Assembly: GCF_026151205.1 (NCBI RefSeq)
Contig: NC_087079.1
Coordinates: 14,074,445 to 14,138,444 of the forward strand
Source: Bolinopsis microptera
Taxonomy: Eukaryota; Ctenophora; Tentaculata; Lobata; Bolinopsidae
Reading direction: 5' to 3'
Length of the DNA: 64,000 nt
Every line of letters starts with the position of its first letter. The first letter of the stretch is position 1. Below the pieces are notes generated by a model. That model made no database searches, was not told where the DNA came from, and worked only from the letters and a program-made list of their open reading frames with translations. The translations under genes were made by a program, and so were the position numbers. This document shows positions 52,491 through 63,695 of this stretch, one piece after another.

Positions 52491-54819
52491 CACCTAATTG
52501 AATGTATAATACGATTACACCAGTAATTGCTATTATATATATATACACTCGGCTGCGCCTCGTGAAATAACTGCAATAATCGAATTCGGCTTCGCCTCAT
52601 GCGATTATTGTGTCAATTTACACTCGGCTGCGCCTGATCGTGCAATTAATAGTGTAATCGCATTTAGATTAGCGTATATATAATGGCACTTTTGTGAGAA
52701 AACGAGTTCGTTTTCACAAAAGTGCTTAAGTGCAATAAATTGTTTTTTTTTTCAGGCCAAGAGACCCACGACCACCAAATTGCCGTCACTAGGCCAGTTT
52801 TGGACGTAAAAACAATGCCACAATTTTCAGTTTCCGAAATGGCCGATTATCAGGAGTCAGATCATGTCACCAATTTGTGACGTATAATCAGTGATGTGAT
52901 CCATCAGTAGTAATTAATTGACCTACAATAATGGGCCACCCATGTCGTGCAGCCGAACTAGATGCGATCTCCTGGAGTTTCACTTCGCTGTAATAACTCT
53001 GACCACGATCTATACATGTACCTCGATTCGAGTCTAGACCTTTCTTCACCTAACAAAAAGGTGCCGGTCATGGTATTCTGGTAAGTAGGTGCTAACTGCT
53101 AGCTACCCTTTGAGTCTTAAAAATAAGACTCGATCCGACTTCATAGTTTTCATCATTTTAGGATCTAAAATAATGTTGAACAATGAACACTGTAAAATAT
53201 GATCATAAGTAATAATTTCAAACACCTGGCTGGATCGGACTGGCAAGGTGGTTGTTTGGTTCACTAAATCTTTATATTATGTACCAGCCACCAGGTCATG
53301 TTATTGTGTACAATTAAAGGAATTAGGATTAAAGATTTGAAGTGATGTTTTTTGAAACACAAAACTATGTCTCATAGTGCTTACAATATTCAAAAATCGT
53401 GTCCATCTGGTCCCCAAACGGCAGAATCCAGATGTTATTGAAATAACTTATCTTTTACTACCGACAGAGTTTCAAAGATGTACCTATAGTACGGTTGAGT
53501 AATCTTAATCGAATCCAGTAGTTAACTAGAAGTATAATCTAACTGAGTCAGATGTTAACGAGAGAATGTAAGCTGATGACAAGGCCAGCTGTTCCATCAC
53601 GATCATCATGGGGCTGAAATAAGTTGATAATTTTACGTTTAATTACATGACTCATGAGCAAGAACAGGAGTCAGACTCAGAGTAAACCGCTCTCACTCCA
53701 CCTTTTCTGCGACGATTATAATTTTCGTGTCGTTACCAGTTACCAGTTACCACGCCAGGTGCTTGCAGATTTTAGAGCTGAGTTGTTTCTGTTTCAAATT
53801 TTGACGGTCAAGTGATTTGTAAACATTATTGGTTCGATGGTTCAATATAAACAATGCATTAGCACATGACACATGATACATTTAAAGCATGTAGTTCAGG
53901 TCAACTGGCAGTTTATAGTTTTACTTTATAATTTTACTTTAATTCAAGTATTATTAATTTGTAGTTTCATTACTTTCGCTGCTCTGAATGTTAGAAATGG
54001 ATACCTAGGATATCGGCAATCGGTTGATTCAGTGCTCTATTCCAAATTGTTTTAAATTAAAGTATTGGAAATATAGTACGTATATATATAAGGTTTCGAT
54101 ACTGAGAGTGGAAAGGAATTTTGCAATGCCATCTCAAATTATCGTTGCTATGAGTGATTCAGATTGAAGTGACTCGCCCCTGTACAATTACACAATAGGC
54201 ACGTAATTAGTGTCTAATACTCTTAATATAAAGAGTCAGCTCCGAGGTAGCGTTATTCTTTGTCTCATTAGTTCAGTACTCAAACCTCCACTATGGAGAT
54301 TATCTCATTATCTCATTATGTTAAATTAAACTGTGATGGGGGTCTGACTCAGTGATTCTGATCAGGATCTGTAATCTGTATTTTCCAATTACATCAAACA
54401 AAATTGAAGATGCCTTGCGATTATTATCACGCTATCGATATACATGTACCTAGTATTTATGATAGTCAGTCTCACTCTCAGTAATTATTATACGTTTAGG
54501 TCTGTAGGGCATCAGCCATTATAGGCTTCTCTCACCTGGAGCGGGTAGAAACGGTTAGGTCTCAGATCTTTGGGTAGATCGGGGGTGGCATTTTTATTGT
54601 TCTCGTTTTATAATCTTATCAACTTATGATTAGGACCACTCACAAGTCACAATTTACAATTGAATTTGGGATGGTCACTCTGTCCAAAATCCAATCCTAT
54701 TATATTATGTACTACTACTACAGTATTTTGTATTGCCCATTTCCGATTGTATTTCGTTATTCATGAACATTGTTGTTTAGTTGTTAAGCTTATATGCGAT
54801 CAACTACTGAAATGGTTGA
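52491..54819. other. Intergenic, no gene
   Basis: Contains three copies of TCGGCT(G/T)CGCCT within 52549-52632 and a strong hairpin at 52686-52725. The rest is AT-rich without recognisable frames. Confidence 0.45.
52686..52725. repeat. Hairpin GCACTTTTGTGA
   Basis: GCACTTTTGTGA-GAAAACGA pairs with TCGTTTTCACAAAAGTGC, a two-base bulge apart. Confidence 0.7.
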
Positions 54820-54821
54820 TA

Positions 54822-55030
54822 CAGGGTGTTCCAAAAAAGACGCCCCAGTGAGAAACCCTTCTCGTTTCCTCAAATTTCCTTTAATTGTTAATGGTACCGA
54901 TCTCTTAGTATTTATGTTATTCTAAAGGGTTGGGAGATTTGTTTGTGACTTCTGAGAACTTTGGCTAACTATTTTGATAAGTTTCTCACTGAAGGGTTTC
55001 TCACTGGGGCGTCTTTTTTGGGACACCCTG
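54822..55030. mobile_element. Tc1/mariner-like MITE with TA duplication
   Basis: Terminal inverted repeats of about 40 bp: CAGGGTGTTCCAAAAAAGAC, then GCCCCAGTGAGAAACCCTTC, with the matching right end finishing CACCCTG. TA flanks it on both sides (54820-54821 and 55031-55032), as for Tc1/mariner superfamily insertions. Length 209 bp, no coding capacity. Confidence 0.9.
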
Positions 55031-55032
55031 TA

Positions 55033-56450
55033 GCTAGAGATAAATAAAAATCGTAAGTAACTCTTACTTGAGCTGGAATTTACTCTAGCTCTTCTCTAAT
55101 CTGCTCGCAATTAATTATTCATCCAATATTTTTGCTGCTTACAGTCTGCTTGGTCGAGAGTCGATAACTGTGAGAATAATGAGTCTTGAAAAACTTAAAG
55201 CTTCTAAATAATATGAGATTCTATCATTTTCAGTTTCATGTTACAGTAACATATATGATATAATACTGTCGACGGTACACATTCGATGAATTTGCAATTT
55301 TTTAAGAATATACATCCTGTAGTCAAATGTCTCAGATTCTTGTTCATTGTTTGGATTTTTACGTTTTGCCTCCTTCGCACACAGCCACAAGCCTGCATGT
55401 CCTGCATGTCTTAATCTCCCTGACCTTTAAAGCTTTAAAGAAAGAACATGCCCATATTTTCCATTTCTTGAGAGCCAAGCAATAGGCACGTGCTGTTACT
55501 TCTCTACTGACGCACATTGCACATGTTCCTTGTGACCTGTGACAAAGAGAAATTTCTCATGACAATAAAAACAATAAACATTGCCCATAGTGTATAAAGT
55601 ATACACTTGTTGGCTTGCGGCTTTAGGTTTTATTTTAAGTTTTAGCCTTGTTGGACTTCTTTCTTTCTTTACGTTTTCTAATGGCTGGTCCACTGGCAAC
55701 TGTGTTGGTATGTTCAATTTATGACTATTTATACCCTTGATAAAGTCGGTGTCCTCAATCAAATCGTGTTTCTGTAGCAATAAAAATCTCCATAAGAATC
55801 GGTTGTTGCCGGTAAAGTGTAACAGGCTATCGATCCTGTGATACTGCAGATCAGACGTTTCTGAATGTAGTTACTTTTTACAGATGTCCCTTGTTTTAGC
55901 TTAAACTCTTAATGACATCTAACATTACCCTATTTCTGAATTCTGACAGCAGTTTCCTATAAGTATACTGCTATACAGTTACTTGTTTTCTAAAGATATA
56001 TAGTGGACGACAATATACATACTTAGCTGTTATCTCTATTCAAAGACGTAAAACATTCAGAACAAAGGTTAGAAGGTTTGTTATTGCTTTATTGTAAGGC
56101 TTCGTGTCAAAAAAGATCTTTACTCGTAACCGAGTCATAACGAATGACTGAGTAGTAGTACACTTCACAGACTTCAAAACAATGCCATAACCACCGGTAC
56201 TTGTAGTAATAAAGTGACTTCACTACATGTGATCATGGTTGCTATACTTTTAGTGGTTACTGTTATTGTTAGGCGTTTGACTTTGTGTTACTGTTTGTGC
56301 GACCGAAGCGTTTGTATTTGATCAGTTGTAAGTTAGTTAAAGTTCTATTTCATTTTAATGAGGGTTAATGTGTTAATTAATAATTCAATTATTTAGAATA
56401 CCATGCAGTCTATGATGAATATGATTGATGAAAGGAAATAGATAACTGTG
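55033..56450. other. Region upstream of the lectin
   Basis: Apart from a weak minus-strand frame (55496-55774) nothing is recognised. The lectin promoter should be in the last few hundred bases; no TATA box stands out. Confidence 0.4.
55496..55774 (-). CDS. Possible exon with zinc-finger-like end (weak)
   Basis: A minus-strand open frame of about 90 codons preceded by a plausible acceptor (TTTTATTGCTACAG). It is basic in the middle (RLKLKIKPKAASQQ) and ends with YCFYCHEKFLFVTGHKEH, a C2H2-like spacing (C-x2-C-x9-H-x2-H), then QCASVEK and stop. No partner exon was found, so it may be a relic or chance. Confidence 0.2.
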   Translation of the reverse strand, partial: QKHDLIEDTDFIKGINSHKLNIPTQLPVDQPLENVKKERSPTRLKLKIKPKAASQQVYTLYTMGNVYCFYCHEKFLFVTGHKEHVQCASVEK

Positions 56451-56508
56451 ATGCAAGTTTTTCTACTGTGTCTCCTGATTGTACTGCAACTCTCGTTAGA
56501 ATTAAAAG
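56451..56508 (+). CDS. F-type lectin exon 1, signal peptide
   Basis: ATG in context ACTGTGATGC; 19 residues, hydrophobic core FLLCLLIVL. Donor AAAG|GTGATT, phase 1. Confidence 0.7.
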
Positions 56509-59250
56509 GTGATTATAATATTTTCAAATTAACCAACATTTTTTTAAAACCCGCGTCCCGCCCCTCTGGCTGGCAGGAAATATCATGCAGTTAAAAATGC
56601 ATTTTTACTTTTTAAAACATGCTGATAAGTGATAACAACCATACTCATAGTCATAGTGATAACAACAAAATAGCCGATACAAAGCTTATAAAAATGTGAT
56701 TGATAAAAACCAATCCAGTTTTCAAACTTTCGAGCAAACTTTCGAGCAATATATAAAACTAATAAGCGAACATTCATCCAATGAGGGGATTGTTTTATTA
56801 AATGAACCATTATTATTAAGATTCGTTATTGGCCTTACGTTAGTAATTATAATATCATTGTTACTAGGGGCCACGTACCGCAGTTAATGTGTAATGGTTC
56901 AGCGTGGAGTTTTACTAGCAGAAATTGATTTTACTCTATACATTCTGCTACCAGTGAAGTTTATTTATTTTTTAAAAGCATTTTCCTGCGCCTCAAATAA
57001 CAACGATAACAAGCGAATTCAAAAATCTAACCGTACAGGGAGCTTAGATTCAGAGGTAGAAACCTCACAGGAGTACACGAATCTTGCTCTGAATCAGCAC
57101 TCTGAACAACAAGACGATTACCATGACGGAAATGGACCTGCCTCAAATGCAGTGGATGGAAACCGGGATGGCAATTGGGGGTTTGTCACTAATACTTAAT
57201 GATGTTTCCATAACAATTGAATTTGAAACAATCGAAATTGTTTCAATTGTTAACTTCAAATGCTCTTGCATGTCACTGCAAAATTAGAATAAAAACAAAT
57301 GGTTAAATTTTATCATATTGCCATAATAAATGATCTTTCAAATATTCCATTCATTCATTATTTACAAAACATTTCATTTTCAGTGGTTATTCGATTTCCC
57401 ACACAAGTTCAATAAATGGTTGGTGGAAAGTAACACTAAAAGAAGTATCTTACATTTCTTACATTGATGTCTACAACCGGATGGACTGCTGCCAACATAG
57501 ACTGAAAAATGCCCAAGTTTCCTTGGATGGAACACTAATCGGTACTATACCACAGATAGCAGGGATAGCAAAATATACATTGCCGGTTGATAAAGATGGT
57601 ATGTTATGGCTCTAAATGTCGATAAAATATCATCATGATCGGGCCTATGATTGTTGTAAAAAAAAACAACATGTTGGTCATCAAGTTCTGAGGGTGAAGG
57701 GAAAATTTCAAAACTTCATTTCCAGCGATAGATTATCGTAAAAACTCTAACAGCAGCCTCAATACAGGTCAGGTGGTTCAGATAAAGGCAGTTTCAGGCG
57801 AAACACTTCAGCTTGCAGAGGTTGAGGTATACGGCAGCGTATCAAAAATAATTGGTGAGCAGACATTTTAATAGAGCAACAAATTTTCAGTTTTTTTCAT
57901 TATTCATTCATCATTGTTTGCTTATCACTTATGGTCCTCTATAATATTTCTCGCCTCTGCCTGATTACGCTTGTTGCACATTAAATCGCATCTTATTTGC
58001 TATACTTATAAAGTAAAACCCTGCTTAGTGCTTTGCCATTAAACCCTAGGCCTCACGAAACCATTCAATTCTTTCCTTTCCAACAGAATATGCTTATAGT
58101 TGTAGCACATATACTTGAGTAAACCATAAACCCTGAAAAGATAACCCTGAAAGATGGTTTTCACTGTTATGGCACTGGCATGAGTATTCAGAATCGTTTA
58201 TTTCTTAATTTTCTTAACTCAGATAACTTTTTTAACTCAGATATACCAAACTGATTTTAAAACAGTACTAATAAATACACATGTCAAGATAACCGATACG
58301 GTAAACGATTGAATCAGGCAATTGTTTTTTGAACTATTTTACTCTTTGATTGATAGATTGTGTTGCTATTTAATATGTAAGTATGCATTGATGATTGAAC
58401 AAGCTCCAACAGGAAATAAATCCGCCGTTACTTAACGTAACTAGGTAATAAAATATTGATATTTGACTATAATTTCTAATGAAACATCTTTGTGAAATGT
58501 TTGTGAAATTGAGTAAGTAACTTTTTTTAAATCTTTTTTTCTTTCTCTTTTTTGGAAACCAAATAGAATCATTTATAATTATATTTATAAATTTTTCTTA
58601 ATAATGAGATTTTTGAGGGAAAAAAATAAGTTTTTTACTTAATTGTTTATTACTTATTGATTTATAATTAAGTTGTTTCTTTGTATAATAATTAATATGA
58701 TATTGATAATGATATGTTGATAATGTTACTTTTGATTTTTTCCATCCTAATAAATAAAAAAGGATGGTCAGTGTAGTCCTTATCTTACCTCAATTCCGTT
58801 TTCTTCCAAAAATTATTCGGCTTCGTGTATTATAAATAACTAAAAACCCGCTAGTCGAAAGCTTTCTTTGAGGAAATTTAGAAAATTATTTATGTTTAAA
58901 TTTCTCTAATCTCTTATCATCTAGCAGTTACGTACCTGGGGACCCCAGGCTATAATGTTCATAAACATTATAGAATAGAGATTCGGCGGTATGATGCAGG
59001 CTGAGGGCCGCCCAGTAATCTAGCAGTAGCTCTAACGGCTAACTGCTAACTGTCAGTGCTCAGCAGCTGGTGCACTGTTGCAATATGCTATCATGTCCAA
59101 GTTCCAGGGTATTCTAGAAACTTCTGCATTGTTCTATGATCATTGATCATGAGTACAGAATAGCCTAAACTACAAGCCTCACGATTATAACGTTTGTTTG
59201 TTTGTTTGTTTATAGAACCCGTCCCCAATCTCGTATTGGAAAATGACTAA
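56451..59250 (+). CDS. Secreted F-type (fucose-binding) lectin, five exons (gene span)
   Basis: Five exons (58, 202, 215, 129 and 35 nt; total 639) give 212 residues in continuous phase. Exon 1 is a clean signal peptide: MQVFLLCLLIVLQLSLELK. Residues about 52-196 form one F5/8-type C (discoidin) domain of the F-type lectin kind: NLALNQ start, AVDGNRDGNW (77-86), WWKVTL (100-105) and the sugar-binding motif RxDxxxxR as RMDCCQHR (119-126), with its vicinal CysCys. It ends LQLAEVEVYGS. The family motif is His-x26-Arg-x-Asp; here His93 to Arg119 has 25 residues between, one short. Known F-type lectins bind fucose in innate recognition or fertilisation; that role is inferred. Exon 5 is the least secure. 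Confidence 0.85.
56979..57180 (+). CDS. F-type lectin exon 2 (residues 20-86)
   Basis: The acceptor TTTTTTAAAAG is A-rich but the only one in phase with exon 1. It encodes a polar linker, then YTNLALNQ...AVDGNRDGNW. Donor TGGGG|GTTTGT, the same GTTTGT type as kinase exon 4. Confidence 0.8.
57384..57598 (+). CDS. F-type lectin exon 3 (residues 87-158)
   Basis: Acceptor CATTTTCAG, donor GATG|GTATGT. It carries His93, WW 100-101 and the fucose motif RMDCCQHR. Confidence 0.9.
57726..57854 (+). CDS. F-type lectin exon 4 (residues 159-201)
   Basis: Acceptor CATTTCCAG, donor ATTG|GTGAGC. It encodes the last strands of the jelly-roll domain, ending LAEVEVYGSVSKII. Confidence 0.9.
57855..59215. other. 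Lectin intron 4
   Basis: Very AT-rich. It contains two adjacent hairpins at about 58936-58975 (CCTGGGG/CCCCAGG and CTATAATGTT/AACATTATAG) within a G+C-richer block (58930-59120) that differs from its surroundings and may be a small insertion. Confidence 0.4.
59216..59250 (+). CDS. F-type lectin exon 5 (tentative)
   Basis: A strong acceptor (GTTTGTTTGTTTATAG) is followed in phase by EPVPNLVLEND and stop TAA 59248-59250. Supported by splice site and phase only. Confidence 0.5.
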
Positions 59251-59402
59251 ACTCAGGTCTGAGTGTGAATACGGGTGGTACCTGCAAGAGTGTTCATTAA
59301 GCATTTAGAGTTCTGTAAAACTGCAGTTACAATTGTGCTAGAGTATTTTTAGTATATACGATTGGTATCAGAAATATATCCCTACATGCTTCCAAAATTT
59401 GT

Positions 59403-59567
59403 AAAGCCGTAGTACATACATATCACATTACACCAGAGCCTACACAGTGCAATCTCCTCCAGTCTATCTGCGCCGCGTATATTTGTATAAGCACACGGCG
59501 CAGACTGGAAAAAACCACACTCTGCAAGTTCAATCCAGTGCAATGCTACATGTACGTACTACGGCTT
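59403..59567. mobile_element. Palindromic MITE, about 165 bp
   Basis: The outer ends AAGCCGTAGTACATACAT and ATGTACGTACTACGGCTT are inverted. A nested inner pair CCAGTCTATCTGCGCCG / CGGCGCAGACTGG also pairs. It sits between the lectin stop and the 276-bp array. Confidence 0.65.
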
Positions 59568-59585
59568 CATCTCCACCCTCTCTTT

Positions 59586-61924
59586 CTGAGAGGGTGAGAG
59601 GTTCTTTAATTAGAGCTAATGATTAAATGAGACCCACTAAAGGTACTAAATTAACCGGACTGCTAGAAAGGAATCGAGAGTGGGAATAAAACTAAAAGCG
59701 GAATAAATTTTAAGATAATGAAACAGAAACTGAAAGCTAAAATATATACCGTTCTAGAATGCCTCCGCAAACTATTGCTCCTTTGTAATGTGCACGTGTT
59801 AGTAAGTGTAGTAAAAAGATAAAAATAATAAAGCTATACAAATGAACGGAGCGGTGAAAATCTGAGAGGGTGAGAGGTTCTTTAATTAGAGCTAATGATT
59901 AAATGAGACCCACTAAAGGTACTAAATTAACCGGACTGCTAGAAAGGAATCGAGAGTGGGAATAAAACTAAAAGCGGAATAAATTTTAAGATAATGAAAC
60001 AGAAACTGAAAGCTAAAATATATACCGTTCTAGAATGCCTCCGCAAACTATTGCTCCTTTGTAATGTGCACGTGTTAGTAAGTGTAGTAAAAAGATAAAA
60101 ATAATAAAGCTATACAAATGAACGGAGCGGTGGAAATCTGAGAGGGTGAGAGGTTCTTTAATTAGAGCTAATGATTAAATGAGACCCACTAAAGGTACTA
60201 AATTAACCGGACTGCTAGCAAGGAATCGAGAGTGGGAATAAAACTAAAAGCGGAATAAATTTTAAGATAATGAAACAGAAACTGAAAGCTAAAATATATA
60301 CCGTTCTAGAATGCCTCCGCAAACTATTGCTCCTTTGTAATGTGCACGTGTTAGTAAGTGTAGTAAAAAGATAAAAATAATAAAGCTATACAAATGAACG
60401 GAGCGGTGAAAATCTGAGAGGGTGAGAGGTTCTTTAATTAGAGCTAATGATTAAATGAGACCCACTAAAGGTACTAAATTAACCGGACTGCTAGCAAGGA
60501 ATCGAGAGTGGGAATAAAACTAAAAGCGGAATAAATTTTAAGATAATGAAACAGAAACTGAAAGCTAAAATATATACCGTTCTAGAATGCCTCCGCAAAC
60601 TATTGCTCCTTTGTAATGTGCACGTGTTAGTAAGTGTAGTAAAAAGATAAAAATAATAAAGCTATACAAATGAACGGAGCGGTGAAAATCTGAGAGGGTG
60701 AGAGGTTCTTTAATTAGAGCTAATGATTAAATGAGACCCACTAAAGGTACTAAATTAACCGGACTGCTAGCAAGGAATCGAGAGTGGGAATAAAACTAAA
60801 AGCGGAATAAATTTTAAGATAATGAAACAGAAACTGAAAGCTAAAATATATACCGTTCTAGAATGCCTCCGCAAACTATTGCTCCTTTGTAATGTGCACG
60901 TGTTAGTAAGTGTAGTAAAAAGATAAAAATAATAAAGCTATACAAATGAACGGAGCGGTGAAAATCTGAGAGGGTGAGAGGTTCTTTAATTAGAGCTAAT
61001 GATTAAATGAGACCCACTAAAGGTACTAAATTAACCGGACTGCTAGCAAGGAATCGAGAGTGGGAATAAAACTAAAAGCGGAATAAATTTTAAGATAATG
61101 AAACAGAAACTGAAAGCTAAAATATATACCGTTCTAGAATGCCTCCGCAAACTATTGCTCCTTTGTAATGTGCACGTGTTAGTAAGTGTAGTAAAAAGAT
61201 AAAAATAATAAAGCTATACAAATGAACGGAGCGGTGAAAATCTGAGAGGGTGAGAGGTTCTTTAATTAGAGCTAATGATTAAATGAGACCCACTAAAGGT
61301 ACTAAATTAACCGGACTGCTAGCAAGGAATCGAGAGTGGGAATAAAACTAAAAGCGGAATAAATTTTAAGATAATGAAACAGAAACTGAAAGCTAAAATA
61401 TATACCGTTCTAGAATGCCTCCGCAAACTATTGCTCCTTTGTAATGTGCACGTGTTAGTAAGTGTAGTAAAAAGATAAAAATAATAAAGCTATACAAATG
61501 AACGGAGCGGTGAAAATCTGAGAGGGTGAGAGGTTCTTTAATTAGAGCTAATGATTAAATGAGACCCACTAAAGGTACTAAATTAACCGGACTGCTAGCA
61601 AGGAATCGAGAGTGGGAATAAAACTAAAAGCGGAATAAATTTTAAGATAATGAAACAGAAACTGAAAGCTAAAATATATACCGTTCTAGAATGCCTCCGC
61701 AAACTATTGCTCCTTTGTAATGTGCACGTGTTAGTAAGTGTAGTAAAAAGATAAAAATAATAAAGCTATACAAATGAACGGAGCGGTGAAAATCTGAGAG
61801 GGTGAGAGGTTCTTTAATTAGAGCTAATGATTAAATGAGACCCACTAAAGGTACTAAATTAACCGGACTGCTAGAAAGGAATCGAGAGTGGGAATAAAAC
61901 TAAAAGCGGAATAAATTTTAAGAT
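59586..61924 (+). repeat. 276-bp tandem array, about 8.5 copies
   Basis: Copies start at 59586 and then about every 276 bases to 61794; the last is cut at 61924. Units are nearly identical; the main variant is CTAGAAAGG (copies 1, 2 and the last) versus CTAGCAAGG (middle copies). Each unit contains AATAAA twice (GGAATAAATTT and AATAATAAAGC). No coding frame or tRNA-like fold. Confidence 0.97.
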
Positions 61925-61934
61925 CGATTATAAC

Positions 61935-62125
61935 GTTTATTTTACCTCACTTCCGACGTTAATTTAAGGGGTCGTTCACATATGATTACGCTAGTGTACT
62001 TTTGACACAATAGCTATGTGTAAAACTGATTACGGAGGGGGGGGGGGGTAAAAATGTTCCAAAAAATGATTACGTAATGTGTGAACGACCCCTTAAATTA
62101 ACGTCGGAAGTGAGGTAAAATAAAC
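61935..62125. mobile_element. MITE with 46-bp perfect TIRs and central G-tract
   Basis: Perfect 46-base terminal inverted repeats starting GTTTATTTTACCTCACTTCC, with an inner pair around TCGTTCACA...GATTACG. A 12-14-base G-run lies off-centre (about 62036-62048). Length 191 bp. It joins the truncated end of the 276-bp array almost directly. Confidence 0.85.
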
Positions 62126-62206
62126 TAAAGCCTTAATAAAAATTCTAAAAATGCTATACTTTATTCCTATCCTTATTACAACCCTGCTAAAAATGGCGAA
62201 GTTTCC

Positions 62207-62979
62207 GGGGGGGGGGGGGGCAAAAGTCAGTACCCAAACGTTGGGTCTTATACGGGTTATACCACCGCCGTGTTTTACATTTGAGAGTTGTTGCTTTGCA
62301 GATAAGATGGCATACTGTACCTACTTGTTCGAGAATTCCGTCACCAAAATTTGAAAATTCAATTTTTGGGGGCCACACCCGATCAACATTGAACTGATTA
62401 TACTGGAGTTTGTGAACATGTTAGAGACTCCGTTGTAACATATTGCAATATAGCCATAGGTCATTTAATCCGGAATATAATCTGAAAAGATGGTGCGAGA
62501 CGAATATAAAATTACGAAGTTATCAAACAATATGTTTATCTCGTTAGCAAAATTGATTGGCTACTCAATGATTACCCAATTACGACACCGTAATTGGGCT
62601 CTCTGCACGATTCCCATAATGCGGATCTAGCCTCTCAGCCCAATCACCTGATCTGGATCACACGTAATGAACAAACTCATTATGCTTCATAATCATATCT
62701 CGGTCATCTCACATCTGAGAAGCTAGAACTCTCATTTTGTTCAGGACAAACGTAATTTAAATGGCCAAACACCATTCAATTAAATTTGGCTCGATCTGAC
62801 TATCCAAAGTACTATCAAATGAATGCGAAAATGAACCTTCATTTGAAAAAAATGGACACGAATATTTTTCGAGTAAGTCATGTGTCATACCACTACCAGA
62901 ATGAGATAGAATTATTTCTATCGGGCACTGGAGCTATTATAAGGCCAACGTATGGGTACTGACTTTTGCCCCCCCCCCC
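62207..62979. mobile_element. 773-bp element with G-tract inverted ends
   Basis: Left end: 14 G then CAAAAGTCAGTACCCAAACG. Right end is the reverse complement: CGTATGGGTACTGACTTTTG then 11 C. Arms are about 45 bp with three or four mismatches. The interior is AT-rich with no coding frame. Confidence 0.7.
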
Positions 62980-63577
62980 TCTCCCCTGTATAATATAATT
63001 ATAGATATCATTCCAAAATAAAAACCAGTTCATAGGATTGAAAAATACCAATTTAATTTCGTATTAAAAAAGAGCGAAGAAATATTATCATTAATTTCGA
63101 TTACTTCAATTTCAATCGTCAAACTTTTCCATGACGACGAGAAACTAGGATTGCTTCTCCATAATTTGCGTGAGGCAGAATTGTGTTTTATATTTAATTT
63201 AAGTCAGTGCGCCATGCAGTGCAGACCGCAGGGCGTCGCGTATCCTTGACCGAAATTTTGACTTAAATGAACATCTTACAAAGTCACTGAGGATGGCAGA
63301 AGACACCATTGAAGTACTCAAAGTTTTATTCCCAAAGAAAGCTTTGATAAACAGAAAATCATCAGAATACAAAAAGAGATTTTTGAAGATTTTTGAAGAA
63401 AAGCTTTTCTGCCCTCACCTTGACCGAAATTTTTCGGTTTTGACAGAAATTTTGACCAGTGACTATATCAATATGACCAATCAGTGAGGTCGGTGAGAGT
63501 GACACATGACAAGTCACCATCAAGGTACTGGAAGCAGTATATGCGGATTCCGGAAAAAACTTTGATGCAATGAAAAT
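62980..63577. other. No gene recognised
   Basis: A 64-codon plus frame at 63293-63487 lacks a recognisable domain. Two copies of TGACCGAAATTTT occur (63248 and 63420). Confidence 0.35.
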
Positions 63578-63695
63578 GGGATCGTTCACATATTACGTAA
63601 TCACTTTTTGGAAAATCCCCCCCCCCCCCCCCCCCCCCCCCGTTATCAGTTTTACACATAGCGATTGTGTCAAAATTACAGTAGCGTAATCAAAT
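63578..63695. mobile_element. Second, partial copy of the G-tract MITE
   Basis: The reverse complement of this segment matches the interior of 61935-62125: ATTACG, TTTTGACACAAT-GCTATGT, GTAAAACTGAT, a long G-run, TCCAAAAA, TGATTACGTAAT and GTGAACGA. The outer 30-odd bases of the TIRs are absent. The C-run here is about 25 bases. Confidence 0.8.

Noticed and set aside
56696-56887. 63-codon frame with a possible membrane helix
   Set aside because: Lies in lectin intron 1; the exon 1 signal peptide spliced in phase to exon 2 explains the gene better.
63293-63487. 64-codon frame starting MAEDTIEVLKVLF
   Set aside because: Short, no domain, no splice context, adjacent to MITE copies.
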